A stretch of DNA of 64,000 bases, from assembly GCF_002878395.1 (NCBI RefSeq), contig NC_061121.1, forward strand, positions 46,720,649-46,784,648, read 5' to 3'. This document shows, piece by piece, positions 12,163 through 25,600 of the stretch (the first letter of the stretch is position 1; the number at the start of each line of letters is the position of its first letter). The notes under the pieces are model-generated. The model did not search any database, was not told where the DNA came from, and saw nothing but the letters and a program-made list of their open reading frames with translations. Source of the DNA: Capsicum annuum. Lineage: Eukaryota > Streptophyta > Magnoliopsida > Solanales > Solanaceae. The translations under genes were made by a program, and so were the position numbers.

Positions 12163-14882
12163 TCTATTATATAGAAGAGGTGGTTTCGAACACCTCTCAT
12201 GCAATTACCAAAAAACTCTTCCACCCTCACTTAATTACATATCATGCCCCAATATATAATAATTTCATTATTTCATCATAATGGTTTAAATATTTAATAT
12301 ATTATATTAATTTATATTAATTAATTATAACTACATATTGGAAGTAAAAAAATTTTATTTATTTATTTGGCTATTATGTTCAAAACTAATTTGTTACCAC
12401 AAATCACAATAATTAATAACTTAAAATATTTAAAAGACATATAAAAATTTTATTGACTCTCATTATTTTAGCAATGCCACATAAATTGAGATAAAAGAAA
12501 AAGTACTCCAAATATAATAATTAACAACTTAAAATATTTAAAAGATATATAAAAATTTTAGTTTATTCTCAAAATTATATCGAAGCCACATAAATTGGGA
12601 CACAAGGAGTAAATATATTATTTGATAATTACGTAAAAATTATTGTAAATCACAATAATTAACAAGTTAAAATACTTTTTGAAAAATAGATAAAAGTTCT
12701 ATTCAACTCTCAAAATTTTATCGGTGCGGCATAAATCATGACAAAATAAAAAATTATCTTAATTAATTGCAACTAAATATTTAAAGTAAATCAATTTTAG
12801 TATTTTAATTGACTTTTATATAGAAAATTAATCTTTTTATTTATTTATTTATTTTCGTGAATTTAAATTTTAAAATTATTTCTTTCTTATATAGAAATAC
12901 TAATATTTAAACTTAACTTTAAATTTTTAAAGTACAAAATTAATAAATTTAATTTAATAAAATAAATTTCTAATGAATATTTTCTTAGAATTTGTGTTGG
13001 ATCAATATGTATCAAGTTAAAAAAAATAAAAAAAAATATATAGTAAAATTTTATTATTGTGAAAGATAAATATAATGCACCATCCAATAATATTTAATAA
13101 TATCATATTTTGCATACGCAAATATAGCATTTCTTATTTAATTAATATACTATTTCGGTGAATTATCGATGATTACTATTGGATATGATAAAATTATATT
13201 AATTTTTATAGTAATAACATACTCAATCGCTCTTAATTAATTATTATGAGTCATTTAGGTATTAAGAAAATAAATAATATTTAATGAAAAATAAAATAGA
13301 CATAAAATGCAAAATTAACTCTTAATGTTTTAAATTAAATTTTCTTCTTTCGAACGATGATTTTACTAAATTACTCCTTATTTAAGTCATTTATGAATTA
13401 GAAAAATAAGAATAACAAAATGATATGTCAACATAAAATATTTGATTGACTATCAAAATTATATTAGTGTCACATAAATTGGGACGGGACAGAAGAAGAT
13501 ATAAAGCAACATATATTATTTGAAAATGAAATAAAAAGTATTGCAAATAACAATAATTAGCAAAAAAAATTTAAAAATTGATTGATTTCTGCTTCAATCG
13601 TGATTTTAATGTATCAATCCGTAATTAATTATTATAAGTCATTTATGTATTGAAAAATTAATAATATTGAATCCATGATTTTACTATATCACCTACAATT
13701 AATTATTATAAGTTATTTATGTATTAAAACTAATTAATATTTAATTAAAAAATCTAAAATAAACATTTATGACATGTCTGATTAAGTTGTTTCAATCGTG
13801 ATTTTATTATATCACTCTTAATCAATTATTATAAGTAATTTATATATTAAAAAATTAATAATATTTAATAAAAAAAGTAAAATAGAAGTTTATGACATGT
13901 CTACTTCAGCTGCTTCAACCATAGTTTTACTAAATATTACCCCTAATTAATTATTATAAGTCATTTAAGTATTAAAAAATTAATAATATTTAATAGAAAT
14001 AAAATAGATATAAAAATGATAAATTAACTCTTGATGTTTTAAATTAACTTGACGTCTTATATGAGGTCTACTTAAATTTTTTACAAGTATTTTTTATAGT
14101 AATTTCGCTATGTCACTTTTAATTAGTTGTTTTAAGTCATTTAAGACATTTAGGCTTCGCTGCTTCAGTTGTGATTTTACTATATCACCCCTAATTAATT
14201 ATTATGGTCATTTAAGCATTGTGCCACATAAGTTGAAATAAAAAAAATATTATAAATCACAATGATAAAAAATTTAAATTATTTTTAAAATATAATTGGC
14301 TATCGTCGACACAAAACTCTGGACAAAGAGAGCAGCATATATTATTCAAAATTTACGTAAAAAGCATTATAAACTACAATAGTTAACAACTTAAAATATC
14401 TAAAAATAATTTAATATGTCATATATTTCAAAAAAAATTACATGAAAAAAACTAGAAATCACAATAATTAACAACTTAAAAAATTTAAAAGATATAAAAA
14501 ATTTGGTCGACTCTTGAAATTATATTAGTGTCACTGAAATTGAAATAGAAGAAAAGTATTATAAATCACAATAATTAAAAATTTAAATTATTTTTAAAAT
14601 ATAATTGACTATCAATGTCACAAAAATTTGGACAAGAAAAGTAACTTATATTAATTTGAAAATTATATAAAAAAATATTACAAATTACAATAGTTAACAA
14701 CTTAAATTATCTAAATACATATTAAAATAACATATGTTGAACTCATGCTAGATTTCGGAGGAATCCTAGAAAACATATGCAATCCTTTTATTAATTTTTT
14801 TTTATTTAAATATATCAAGATTGAAAAGACAAATAAATATCTTAATGTTGGGCCCGTGCTGACACGGGCCATGCCCCTCTAG
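12163..14882 (+). mobile_element. Non-autonomous Helitron-like element with internal tandem repeats, about 2.7 kb
   Basis: It begins TCTATTATATAGAAGAGG. It ends with a perfect hairpin GGCCCGTGCTGACACGGGCC (14851-14870), then CTAG at 14879-14882 and a T. The interior is about 80 percent AT, without transposase. Two repeat families alternate inside: ATCACAATAATTAACAACTT units and AATTAATTATTATAAGTCAT units. Confidence 0.6.
13200..14230. repeat. Imperfect tandem repeats of about 130-140 bp inside the Helitron
   Basis: At least six spaced occurrences of TTAATTATTATAAGTCATTTA followed by TAATAATATTTAATA-like sequence. They are often followed by GACATGTC and TTCAATCGTGATTTTACTA. Copies are diverged. 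Confidence 0.6.
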
Positions 14883-14883
14883 T

Positions 14884-15129
14884 AATAATAATAATAAGCA
14901 AGAATATATATTAGTTATATATATATATATATATCCTTTAGTATATGTATTATAATATATATCGTAGATTATATAGATATAATATATCGTAGATATTTCC
15001 AAAGACTTTAGCAAGATTTTATCAACTTGGGTGGGCCCGGCGGCTAATATCTTTCTTTAATTCTCCTCCGTCCATTTATTTATATGATATTGCATACGTC
15101 TGTTATTTTATCTTTTGTAGATATCGTCA
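14884..15129. other. AT-rich spacer before the pararetrovirus fragment
   Basis: Contains (TA)n near 14917-14933 and ATCGTAGATAT repeats near 14959-14996. No gene seen. Confidence 0.5.
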
Positions 15130-15515
15130 TTGCTTACGTATCCAAATTGTGTAAAGTTTCGGAGTCAACCTCCATTCTTGAATCATCGTCTGCGTTTGGG
15201 TTTTGGGCAAATTGATCCATGGCTAAGATGTCCTTCTAGACATGTACAAGTTGTCTATTCTATACTATCTTCATGCATTTTAATATGTCAATATCCAAAT
15301 TTACAATCAAATTTACTAAATACTTTTCTTTCTTGTATTCTATTTATTAATTCGGTTTTTTCTGATAACTTATACCCATCCATCACAATGTTATCATTTA
15401 GTCTTTTATAATTTATTACCATTCTAGCTTTTCCTCTTACTATTTCACTATAGTTTCTTACTATGAAAGCTGCTAACCTATGTCTTGATGTAGATCTTCT
15501 AATTATTCCATTCAA
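15130..15515 (-). pseudogene. Second pararetrovirus RT fragment in inverted orientation
   Basis: On the minus strand, 15515-15230 encodes the same RT segment as 16649-16935 on the plus strand (HRLAAFIV, KARMVINYK, SKFDCK), with scattered substitutions and stops near 15285 and 15247. From about 15229 to 15130 it diverges into sequence not matched by the plus copy. The two arms face each other across about 1.1 kb holding the protease part, so read-through transcription could form a long hairpin RNA. Confidence 0.8.
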
Positions 15516-15518
15516 AAA

Positions 15519-17035
15519 TCAACAAACAATTTAAATAATTTTCGCAAGAAACAACTTGAACCAATAGTTAAAACACCAGACGATAAAATATTAGAATTAG
15601 AAGAAAGACTAAAAATATTAGAAATGAGAGTTTATAAACTCGAAAAACATAAAGAGGTAATTACAGAGGAAGACTTATTAGAAGTAGAATTATTAAATAC
15701 ATTTGCTGAAAATAATAGAGTTAGACAGAAAAAATCAATGATGATACCATTTGAAGGAATGGTATGTAATGAAGAAAAGAAAATTAGTACAGTCAAAATT
15801 TTAGCAAGAATAAAAATTCAAGACTATGAGTTCGAGACTTTAGCTATAGTTGATTCTGGATGTACAAGGAGCATTTTAAACAGCAGAATTTTACCAGCAA
15901 AATTAATTAAAAAATTGTCAAAACCTCAAGAATCCATGTAAATGGACGGAGCATATAATACCTATACAAACTATATATCAAAAGCAAAAATAAGTTTTAT
16001 TAATACTTGTAAAAAATTCTATTAACCATCATATACACTTAGTGAAATATTAGTTAGAGATTTAAACATAAAAGCAGACTTTGTGTTAGGATTAGACTTT
16101 ATGGTATAAAATAATGGAAGATGTTTAGTTACAAAAAATTGGGTAATATTCGCCAGTAATATCACTCACTCACCAGTACAGACACAACCTACTTTAACTA
16201 AATACCATTTTCTTAAGGATAAGCCAAATGAAAACTCAGATGACCAAATAAAATCCGAAATACCACTAGAATGTGATAAAGGAGAAAATTGCACATGTAA
16301 TGATAATAAAAAGACAACAATGTGTGAAGAATTACAAGATTTATTAGTAGTAGAAGAAATAGAAAAAAACTATACTTTCATAGAAATGGGTACAGAATTA
16401 TACAACTTTAAGAAGGGTATACAACAAATAAGAGTAATAAAAAATAAAAAAGACTTAGAAAAAATAATATAAATCCTAGACAAGCTAGAGATAGTTGGAG
16501 AAAAATCCCTGCAACACTGGGACTCCAATCAAATTACCTACAAATTAGAAATAATTAATCCGAAATTTACTATAAAAACAACATCTATAGAAGCTACAAA
16601 TGAAGACCTTAAAGACTTTGAAATACAAATAAAAGAGCTATTAGAATTAGGAATAATTAGAAGATTTACATCAAGACATAGGTCAGCAGCTTTCATAGTA
16701 AGAAACCATAGTGAAATAATAAGAGGAAAAGCTAGAATGGTAATAAATTACAAAAGACTAAATGATAATATTGTAATGGATGAATATAAGTTACCAGACA
16801 AAACAAAATTAATAAATAGAATACAAGGAAGAAAAGTATTTAGTAAATTCGATTGTAAATCTGGATATTGGCAGATTAAAATGCATGAAGATAGTATAGA
16901 ATGAACAACTTTCACATGTCCAGAAGGACATTTTGAATGGTTGGTCATGCCGTTCGAATTAAAAAGGGGCTCCTCTAATTTTTCAAAAAAAAAAATGAAT
17001 AGTATTTTTAGTGGAACAATTGTATTTCTTTATCT
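15519..17035 (+). pseudogene. Endogenous pararetrovirus (Caulimoviridae) pol remnant: aspartic protease to reverse transcriptase
   Basis: One reading frame runs from about 15519 to the RT region and is broken by in-frame stops near 15939, 16023, 16107, 16470 and 16902. It opens with a coiled-coil-like stretch (15560-15660). A retropepsin-type site (VDSGCT, about 15850) and a downstream LGLDFM segment (about 16095) follow. The RT fingers and palm (about 16630-16985) carry KARMVINYK, SKFDCKSG and WQIKM, a pattern characteristic of caulimovirid rather than LTR-retrotransposon RT. The frame is lost around 17035, just where the YxDD catalytic motif is expected, so the palm active site and RNase H are missing. 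Solendovirus or cavemovirus relatives are the likeliest in Solanaceae, but the genus is inference. It is a non-functional integrated fragment. Confidence 0.85.
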
Positions 17036-17463
17036 ACGTCTATCCCAAATTTCTTCGGGCATAGTCTAGGCGTATCCTATACTAGTCGCGTGTAAATAAC
17101 TTTACTAAGCTACATTAAATGTGTCACTACTATACCCAACTATGGGAATATCTTACATTTACTTATGGATATTAACTAATTTTGAAAACTATTTTGTATT
17201 AAAATGATAAATTAGTCATTCTATAACCAAACGACCCCTTAGAGCTCCAATAGAGCTTGTATGACTTCATACTTAAAAAAGTTTGACCCACTCATTCAGC
17301 AAGACTCATAGTCTTGAATTTGTCATTCTTTATTTTATTTTTTTAATATTAAGTTGTTTCTAAATTGTGTTCTTTATTAACAAGAATTTTTTTCTGTATA
17401 CCTTTCGGTTCTTTTCTTCAATGACTCCACTTCAGCAACGGAAAGATCACCTTTATACTGCCT
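17036..17463. mobile_element. Right end of an eroded DNA element (ACCAAACGACCCCTTA)
   Basis: CCAAACGACCCCTTA at 17227-17241 is the inverted form of the Harbinger-like terminus at 17463, but no left partner is visible. The remainder shows no coding signal. Confidence 0.35.
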
Positions 17464-17465
17464 TA

Positions 17466-18577
17466 AGGGGTCGTTTGGTAGAAAGAAAAGTTATTTATGG
17501 ATTAACAATATTGAGATTAGCAATGTAGAGATTATTTTTATTAAGTATTTGATTCATTATATTAAGAACTAGATATATTACGTATTATGTTTGGGTTTAA
17601 AACTTTACAAAATCTTCTTTACAATTATACCCTTAAATTTTTATAGAATTTTCTACTTCATTTAACTAGTCAAATTACTCATCCTTTGCGATCTTATAGA
17701 AAAGTTAAAATATGAATAATAATTCTTACTCCGCTTAGTTGATCATTTTTTTTTTTCTAAAAAACAATTGAATTTATTTGATCAAGTTTAATACAACAAA
17801 TAATTGTCATATTATACAGAAACAATTTTAAAAAAAACGTAAAGCACACTATGTAAGAACATCACAGACTGTTGATAATATAGTTTTAGATTTTTATTTG
17901 ACAATAATCTTTTGTATTTAAATTAAGTATAAATAACATAAATACCAATCCTTTTGGAAGTAATTACAGTCTCTCTCACTTTTTTAATTATTTTACTCTC
18001 TCTCCTTATTAATATACATAACATAACCGACATATACATAACATTCTGTGTATATATTGGGATTTTGTAATATGTTTAGGGAGTTAGGATTTTTTGTAAT
18101 ATTGAAAATATAAGTTGTGTATTTGTGTAATTTTTAGTTAAATTAATCTTTCTATAAATTGAACAATTGCAAAATAGCATAAATGTAGTTCGCATTCGAA
18201 GGTATCAACCAACATAAGAAAGAAAATGATATTTACGCACTTGATCTGCATACGCAAAGTAAAACGAGGATGACAAATTAAATGTAACATAACAACCAAA
18301 TTTGTAGTGATTAGATTTAAAATGAAAATAAAAGAAAAATTTAATAAAAAGAATTAAGGGGTAGTTAAGTTATTTAATTCTCTTATTTATGTATTATTAA
18401 GCCATGGATAAGTAATCCCATGATTTCTTAGGTATAAGATAATACACTCTATGGTGTATTAGCTATTCAAGTATTAGGTGGGATTAAATCTAAATTGAGC
18501 AACCAAACATTGTATTAGTTGGACTAAATTTTAATTCATGGAATATTTTATTTAATACAACATACCAAACGAGTCCT
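17466..18577. mobile_element. PIF/Harbinger-like non-autonomous element, about 1.1 kb
   Basis: The left end GGGGTCGTTTGGTA and right end TACCAAACGAGTCC are inverted copies next to TTA/TAA trinucleotides, the usual Harbinger target. No transposase ORF is seen. The interior is AT-rich. Confidence 0.55.
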
Positions 18578-18592
18578 AAAAGGATCGATTTA

Positions 18593-19021
18593 GGGTGTGT
18601 TGGGATGGAATTCTCTGTTGAAAAATGTTTTTCTAAAAAAACATTTTCTCGATCTTTTATTCTTTTTTTTTTATTTGATATGCAAATAAAAATAATTTTA
18701 AAAAATATTTGAATATATCCAAAACACAAAATTACAAGGATTGATGGAAATAGAGTAATGGAGGTTGTGGCGAAGTGGGCGGGAGTGGGGGGGCACAAGG
18801 GTGGGGTGAGGTATAGGATTGTGGGGTTGGCGTTGGCAGCGTAGGGTGGGGTTGTTGTTAGGGTGGCCGATGGGAGGAGATAAATGTCACTACTCACTTT
18901 ATTTCTATTTTTCATTAAGGAAGTCATATTTAAATGAGCCTATTTTCATAAAAGAAACAATCAAGACTTTTAACTGAGAAAATAGAAAACATTTCTGTTT
19001 TCCTCCGTACCAAACACACCC
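18593..19021. mobile_element. PIF/Harbinger (Tourist-like) MITE, about 430 bp
   Basis: GGGTGTGTTGGGA...AAAACATTTTCTC on the left pairs with ...GAAAACATTT...ACCAAACACACCC on the right, next to TTA on the left. The interior G-rich block (18760-18870) creates a long spurious ORF on the minus strand. Confidence 0.55.
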
Positions 19022-19634
19022 ATAGGCCTAAAGAGTTGAGGATTTAGCAAGTTGAACTTTTTGGCCGCACTACTTGGTTCAACACAGAATCATACAAATT
19101 GCAACTAACAATAATGTCTTTATATATCCTACAACCGGAACCAGTCATTGAAATTGACAGAAAGATGTTTCACAGTTCAATAAGTCTTCCACTTATTTGA
19201 TGGGCTGGTTAGGACAATATTTATTGTTAATTAAATACATTATCTTACATATGCCAGACATAATTTGCATCAATAATTTCCATTATCTTTCTTGAGTATC
19301 TGGGGAACGTAGAGCGCGACACAACACATTGCTGAGAATTCGAAGCCAATAATGGTAATATTTGTTCCAATTTACATTTACATAACTCCTAATTGCAATA
19401 AGATTAATCCAAATCAAACACTAAATCAGTGAATGATAGCACCATAAGTGTATTTAAGGTTTCATAGCACAAACCTTTTTTGGTTTGGAAAGAATGCTGG
19501 CATAATATGCAGAGACCATCAAAGAATCAAGATTCTGCCAAGCACTGGACCTAGTGGTTTAGCGCATAGAAATCCTTGTGTGTACCATTACTATGTTTCT
19601 GCAAATCTACTCGAAAACCATCTCTGTAGCTTTG
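19022..19634 (-). other. 3'-flank and probable 3' UTR of the RNase H1 gene
   Basis: Directly downstream of the TGA on the minus strand. Ordinary AT-rich sequence. The polyadenylation site could not be fixed. The plus-strand open frame here (19448-19675) is antisense to exon 9 and not called. Confidence 0.45.
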
Positions 19635-22600
19635 TCATTTCTCTACCTCCTCCTGAATTTGACCCTCTGCATTAACAGACGCAGTTAGATAACATCGATG
19701 ACCCTCAAAATGTGTGCAAGAAAGTGACTCTTACCAGGAAGTTCAACAGCCAAGTTTGCTTGCTGATCTGCATCAGAGTTTGACTCCTATTAAACGAAGA
19801 GCAAGAGACATGTCAAATTTCTGCAAAATTACGTACCCAGCATAGTCCCACAAAGTGGCGTTTGGGGAGGGTAGAGTGTACGTGCAGCTTATCCCTACCT
19901 CAAAGGTAGAGAGGCTGTTTCTGCTAGACCCTTGGCCCAAGAAAATCCATCCAATCAAGGAGAAGATAATAGGTAAAAATAACATTTTTTTAAAAAAATA
20001 ATAATAAATTAAAGGTAATATCCCAGACACGAGGAATATATGTAGTTTTTATGCAATTATTATTGAACAGGCTTGTGACATAAAGTGAGACCACGTTTTG
20101 ATAAGTTAAGTTGTGCAAATGAAAGAAGAGAAAGGATGTTAAAGAATTACCCGAAGGACATGAATGATGCGGAAAGAAACAAACCGTTCCTTCAGTTGTT
20201 TTGCCTGCTCAAACACTGTGGCAATATTTTGATTTTTAACCTTCCACAGACCTTGGACCTGTGTGGCAAATTACAACCTCATTAAAGTGAAATATCAAAG
20301 GGACTGAAAATGAAGAAAACAAGAAACCATAAAATAAACTAAGAACAGAGGACAGCCAATAAGCAAAAGTTAAACAATATCGAGCTTGGGTTCAGCAATA
20401 CTTTTGGAGAATTCGAGCAATCTAGAGGAACATCTCATCAGATCCTTACAGCTTGTTAATTTTTTTCCTTTAAGATGAAAAGAGATTTTCTATGTTCGAC
20501 TTTTTCTCTACTCTCTTGACCTTTCTGCAGTATGAGGAATCTACCTCTTCTAGACTTTTCCTGTTTTGCCAACTTATTTCAGTCCATCCTTCATTAGTAT
20601 CATCGCCAAGCATAAAACCATTACTAATCTCGAATATTTGTTAAAATTTCCCATTTTTTCAAAATAACATGTTTTCTGAACTTACACTGAACTTGAATTG
20701 ACAGTAGTAACTGACCTACCAATGAATATCTTTTTTCGGGATTTAATCAAAGTTATCAAACGTTTCTTCTTTCTTCTCTAACACAGTGGTTGAGTTAGTT
20801 CACAAGGAAATTATGGTTACAATATGTCAGAGAGGTCAGAAGAACCTTATCCCATACAGAAAAAATAAAAGGCAGATGAGACTTGAGGAAATGACACTAC
20901 AACAACAACAACAGACCCACTGTATTCCCACAAAGTGGGGGGTCTGGGGCGGATATTATGGAATGAAATTAATAACTTCAAGAAGTAATGAACAAACAGT
21001 CATTTCTCAAGAAAATTAATGAACAAACAGTCAGAAAATTGTTAGATAGCTCACTACCAACTTCCTGGAGCTTCTAGATAAGCAAAATACTCCACCAATC
21101 CAGGTAAAGATTAAAGAAGGGAAAAGGTTCAAAATACCCCTCTACTTTCATCTATGAGCTACTATAGGGCCAAATATACCCTACCCCTCTTTTTAACACG
21201 TTTCCACCATAACAAGGTGAGAACCCACGTGGCCTGACATTTGGGTGAGTTGGAAGCCACATGAGATGCCACCTAACAGACATTCTTTTTCCATTTCCAT
21301 TTCAAATTTTTATTCTTTTTCCTTTTCCTTTACTCTTTATCCATTTACAAAAATCCTAGTACAAATAAATTCAAGCTTCTTCAAAAATAGGTGTAGCTAA
21401 AAATTTGTATTAGAATATTCCAATAACATTGCAGCTAAATTGTGCCCCAATACAAAAGAAGCAAAATCCATCAACAGCTGGAAAGAAAGCTTTGTGTTGC
21501 TCATTAGGGTTCTATCTCATGAACCCAGAATCCAGTCTGTTCCTAATACCTGTAGCCGTGGACACTCCTGCTGCCAATCACTTGGATGTGTTTGATATCT
21601 ATTGCTGATCTTGTGGTACAGTTTTAATCAAGTTTCCACTTTTCCATCTTTTTAAAAAAAATTAATTTCAGAATTTTTGCTGCTCTTTATTTGTTTGGCA
21701 TTAAATTAGTGTTACGAATGAACTGTAGACTGAATCTTGATGTCTGAAATTGAGAACACCAAACATTATATCTCGGTATATAGAAATAACTACACCGCAG
21801 TTCTGAACTATTTGAGTTGGTTATATGAATTGGAAATATCCACTCAGTTCAAAAATAGAATCTGAATTAATTTTTGGATTAGGGATTTTGTAAATGGATA
21901 AAGAGAAACGGGAACAGAAAAGAAGAAAAGGAAAAAGAATTAAATTTGAAATGAAAAAGGAAAAAAAAACAGGTGGTGAGGTGCACCTCACCCAACGTCT
22001 GGCCACATAGGCTTCCACCTCACGCAAATGTCAGGCCACATAGGCTTCCACCTCTTGAAATGGTGAGGAGGTGTTAAAAAGAGAGGGACTTTGTTAACTT
22101 TGGTAATGGCAGAGGTATTTTTGGCTCTATAGTATAACTGGGGACAAACTTAGCTAATAGATGAAGGTAGTAATTTTGACCTTTTTCCATTAAAGAATGT
22201 AATTTAGTTTTTTCCTTTTCTTTTTGATAACTATGGTGCCTAGGTTATCAAAAACAGACAGGGCACCTACTACCTCCCACCAGGTACCTCTATCTACCAA
22301 TGCTTGGACAGATGGAAAGAAATCACCTAGTGCTTTTGTCTCCGTGGGGGATTGAACGCGAGATCTCATGGTTCTCAACCCACTTCATTGGCCACTAGGC
22401 CACATCCTTGGGTGCTAAAGTTATTGAGAGTACAATAGAATGTGACAAGTTCTGATACTGTAGTGTATCATAAAGGAACAATCTCACACAAGGGAAAGGA
22501 AAAATAAGCGACCAAGTACATGATATAGAAAACAAACCTGCATACAAACAAGCTTGGAGTCGCCCTGAACACGAATGCTTGTGAATCCTTCTCTAAGTGC

Positions 22601-25600
22601 ATGTTTCAAACCCAAAATAAAGCCCCTGTATTCAGCATGATTGCTTGTTGCCACTCCTAAACCTTCACGTAGCCTGAGGGTCTATTAGAAGGAAGGTTGT
22701 AAGTACAGGTAGGAAGAACCAAAAGCACAAGTACAATTCCAGAGTTAATGATCATTACCAAACTTCCATCGTCAGCCCGTATAACAGCTCCTGCACCAGC
22801 TTGTCCAGGATTTCCTTTTGAAGCACCATCGAATTCGAGAGTACAAGAACGCTGCTGAAGTTAACAACTATCAGATTCTTTATATCAGAACCCAAACCAT
22901 CAAGAAAAATAATAAGATCCCCGCCTGATACTTAGCTACAAAGAGTTCAGTTTTCACCATTGATCTGTAAAAGTAATAATTTTGCTCCTCGCAACTACCA
23001 TTAAGTATAAAGTCATTCTACTTGGTAAACTACATATAGTCAATCCTCATTGTAGCGGCAGCATTTGTCTGAAAATTGCATAGCTGTTATAGTGATGTAT
23101 TGTTATATGTGTATACCGCATTTGATGTTTAGATTTCATTTAGGTGTTATGAATAAGAGTATGCAAAAATTAGTTTAATGATTTCGTTTACCAAAAAGAA
23201 TGAATCTCTTTGTTAATCAGAAAGCTAGAAAGACTATGAATGCAAAGAGGCCAACATTAGTAGCCTTTACTCGTAAGTTATGAGCATAATTGACGGACAC
23301 CATTTAAATACAATTTTTTCCTTTAAGATATTCATACTTGAAATTTACTATGTGCATGGCATTAATGATGGTTATCATAAATATTTTAATATTTTATTTC
23401 ATACATAATATAGTTTTTACAAAATATTGTGCAAAAGTCTGTTATAAAAGGGTATTTTTAAAAGAAGTGTACCACTATAATAAATGGCATTATTGTTATA
23501 GGTAAAACGTTGTTATGACAAAGTAAAACATAACATAACATGAAAAATCGGTTTTGGAGAAAATCAGACTATTATGATGAAAATGCCGTCACAACTACAA
23601 CGAATGGCTGTTATAACAAGGTTTTACTGTTTAAAGAAATTATTTATGCTTAAAGATTAGACATCATCTTAACAGCCACTCACACCAGATGGTAGAGCTA
23701 GAACTTGGTCAGGCTTATGATGTTCTAACTTGACATGCTTTCTTCCGGAATCATTTGAAATAGCTGCTGATCCAACACCATCCTGCAAATTAAAGACAGA
23801 TGACAATAAACAAGATGATTTACAAAACAGTATTGAGCCAAACACATTTTATCCATGCAAAATTGTAACTGGTCAGCATTACAACTATTCTAAAACAATA
23901 TACATAACCATCTTTGCAAAAAGGCAGGAAGTAGAACAAATTACTGCAAAGAGTACAATCCACTAATTGCAACTCTATGTGCTCCTTGTACATTAAGATG
24001 TTGCAATTCATACAATTATAGAAAAAACATTGTCAAGATGTTTTATTTCAAAGTGGCAGCAACATTTTCTGTTAGAATACTTAATGCAGATTTCTCGAAA
24101 ATATTAAGTCCTTCCTTTTTGCTCACAAATAAATTACTGAAGATTTCCACATACACTTTCAACTTTAACTTCAAAATACTCTGTTTTAAATTTCAACCGA
24201 ACATTTTCAAACCCCCTTACCAAGGTTTTAAGTAAGCACATAACAATAAGCCAATTTCACTGACCTCAGCTCCACAAAAGAAAACAGTAAAAAGATCTCC
24301 TATCTAGTCATATAGCTACAATGCATCCCAAAAATTCTAGGGATTATTACTCTTAATTTCTTCCTAAATAACCTTGAATTCAGTATAGGAAATTTACATC
24401 AAGAGGAACATTTCAGTTTAAAAGAAATAAAGGAAAGAGAAATGGAAATCAACCATTATGCAGTATCAATGCACAAACATGGTAAAGTACTATCATAGAC
24501 CATCAAAACGTATCAGGTTGATCTGATCCTCTAGCGCAAAGGTCAACGCAATGGTGACAAAAACAAAACACACAAATGTAGTTGATTAATGTTAAGCGAC
24601 TAAGAAATTTCTTATGAGGAAGAAGACTAATATGTTGTCTTTATCACCCTTTCATGCAGTACTTCCAGTAAGATGCACGTACAAGTAACCACTGCTTTTC
24701 TTTCTCTGCTTCTGAAGCCTCTTATCATGAGAAATTCTCTTTTACATATATGGTGAATGTACCACTTAACCAAATTTGTATTTCCTGAACTATACCTGCA
24801 TCACTAGGCTACGCTGTGGGAATAGGTTCTTAAAAGTTAGAACTATGCTATCCCTAGTACTTCCATGTTTGAGACTTACTACCTTATGACATGATCATTG
24901 TATCTCTTAAAAACTAGGCCACCCAGACACAAAAGAAAGATCCTAAGAATCTCCTATGACGAATAAGAATAAAATTTTAACTTGAAAATCAGACTAACTT
25001 GTGAGAAAAAAGCCTTGCAATTGAACAAGTGACATTGTTCTCATGTAAGCGGTGTGAAACCATTAGTTATGCATCTCAAGGAAAACTCTAAAAAGGAATC
25101 TAGAGACTTGAAGTGCATGCAAGCATATAAAGCAAGTATATTGAGTTCCTTAGGAATAAAACAATGTTTGGAATGACTGAGAAAAGTAATTAAACTTGGA
25201 TTGTAAAGTGAAAACAACTTCAGAAGCAATTGCTGCAAACCCTGGGAGACTTTTCCACACCAAAACAATATACAACCATCTTATTCTTACCGCATATTCT
25301 GACCACACTGCTTCTTGTGGCCTCTTCTTTGGCAAATGATCAGATGTTCCACTTTTTGAAGATGAAGGTTGCTGCAAAAAATGAAATGCTAATAAATCTG
25401 GATGACCAATTATAAGAGAAAATGAGGGGAGAAGCAGCATGTATTGTTTTCTGGCACTGCAAATTCATGATAATTATTAGAGCATACATAATTTCATCTA
25501 AAGCAAAGAGTGCATGGAGAGAGCAAAATCAAAAAACTTTCAGAGAGACAATCAGAGAGAAGAATCAGAGACATAGAGAATGATGGGGCAATGATTGTTT

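Noticed and set aside
18490..18927. 145-codon minus-strand ORF
   Set aside because: It spans the boundary of two Harbinger-like elements and a G-rich block; no domain and low-complexity composition.
20085..20285. 66-codon plus-strand ORF
   Set aside because: Antisense to RNase H1 exon 7.
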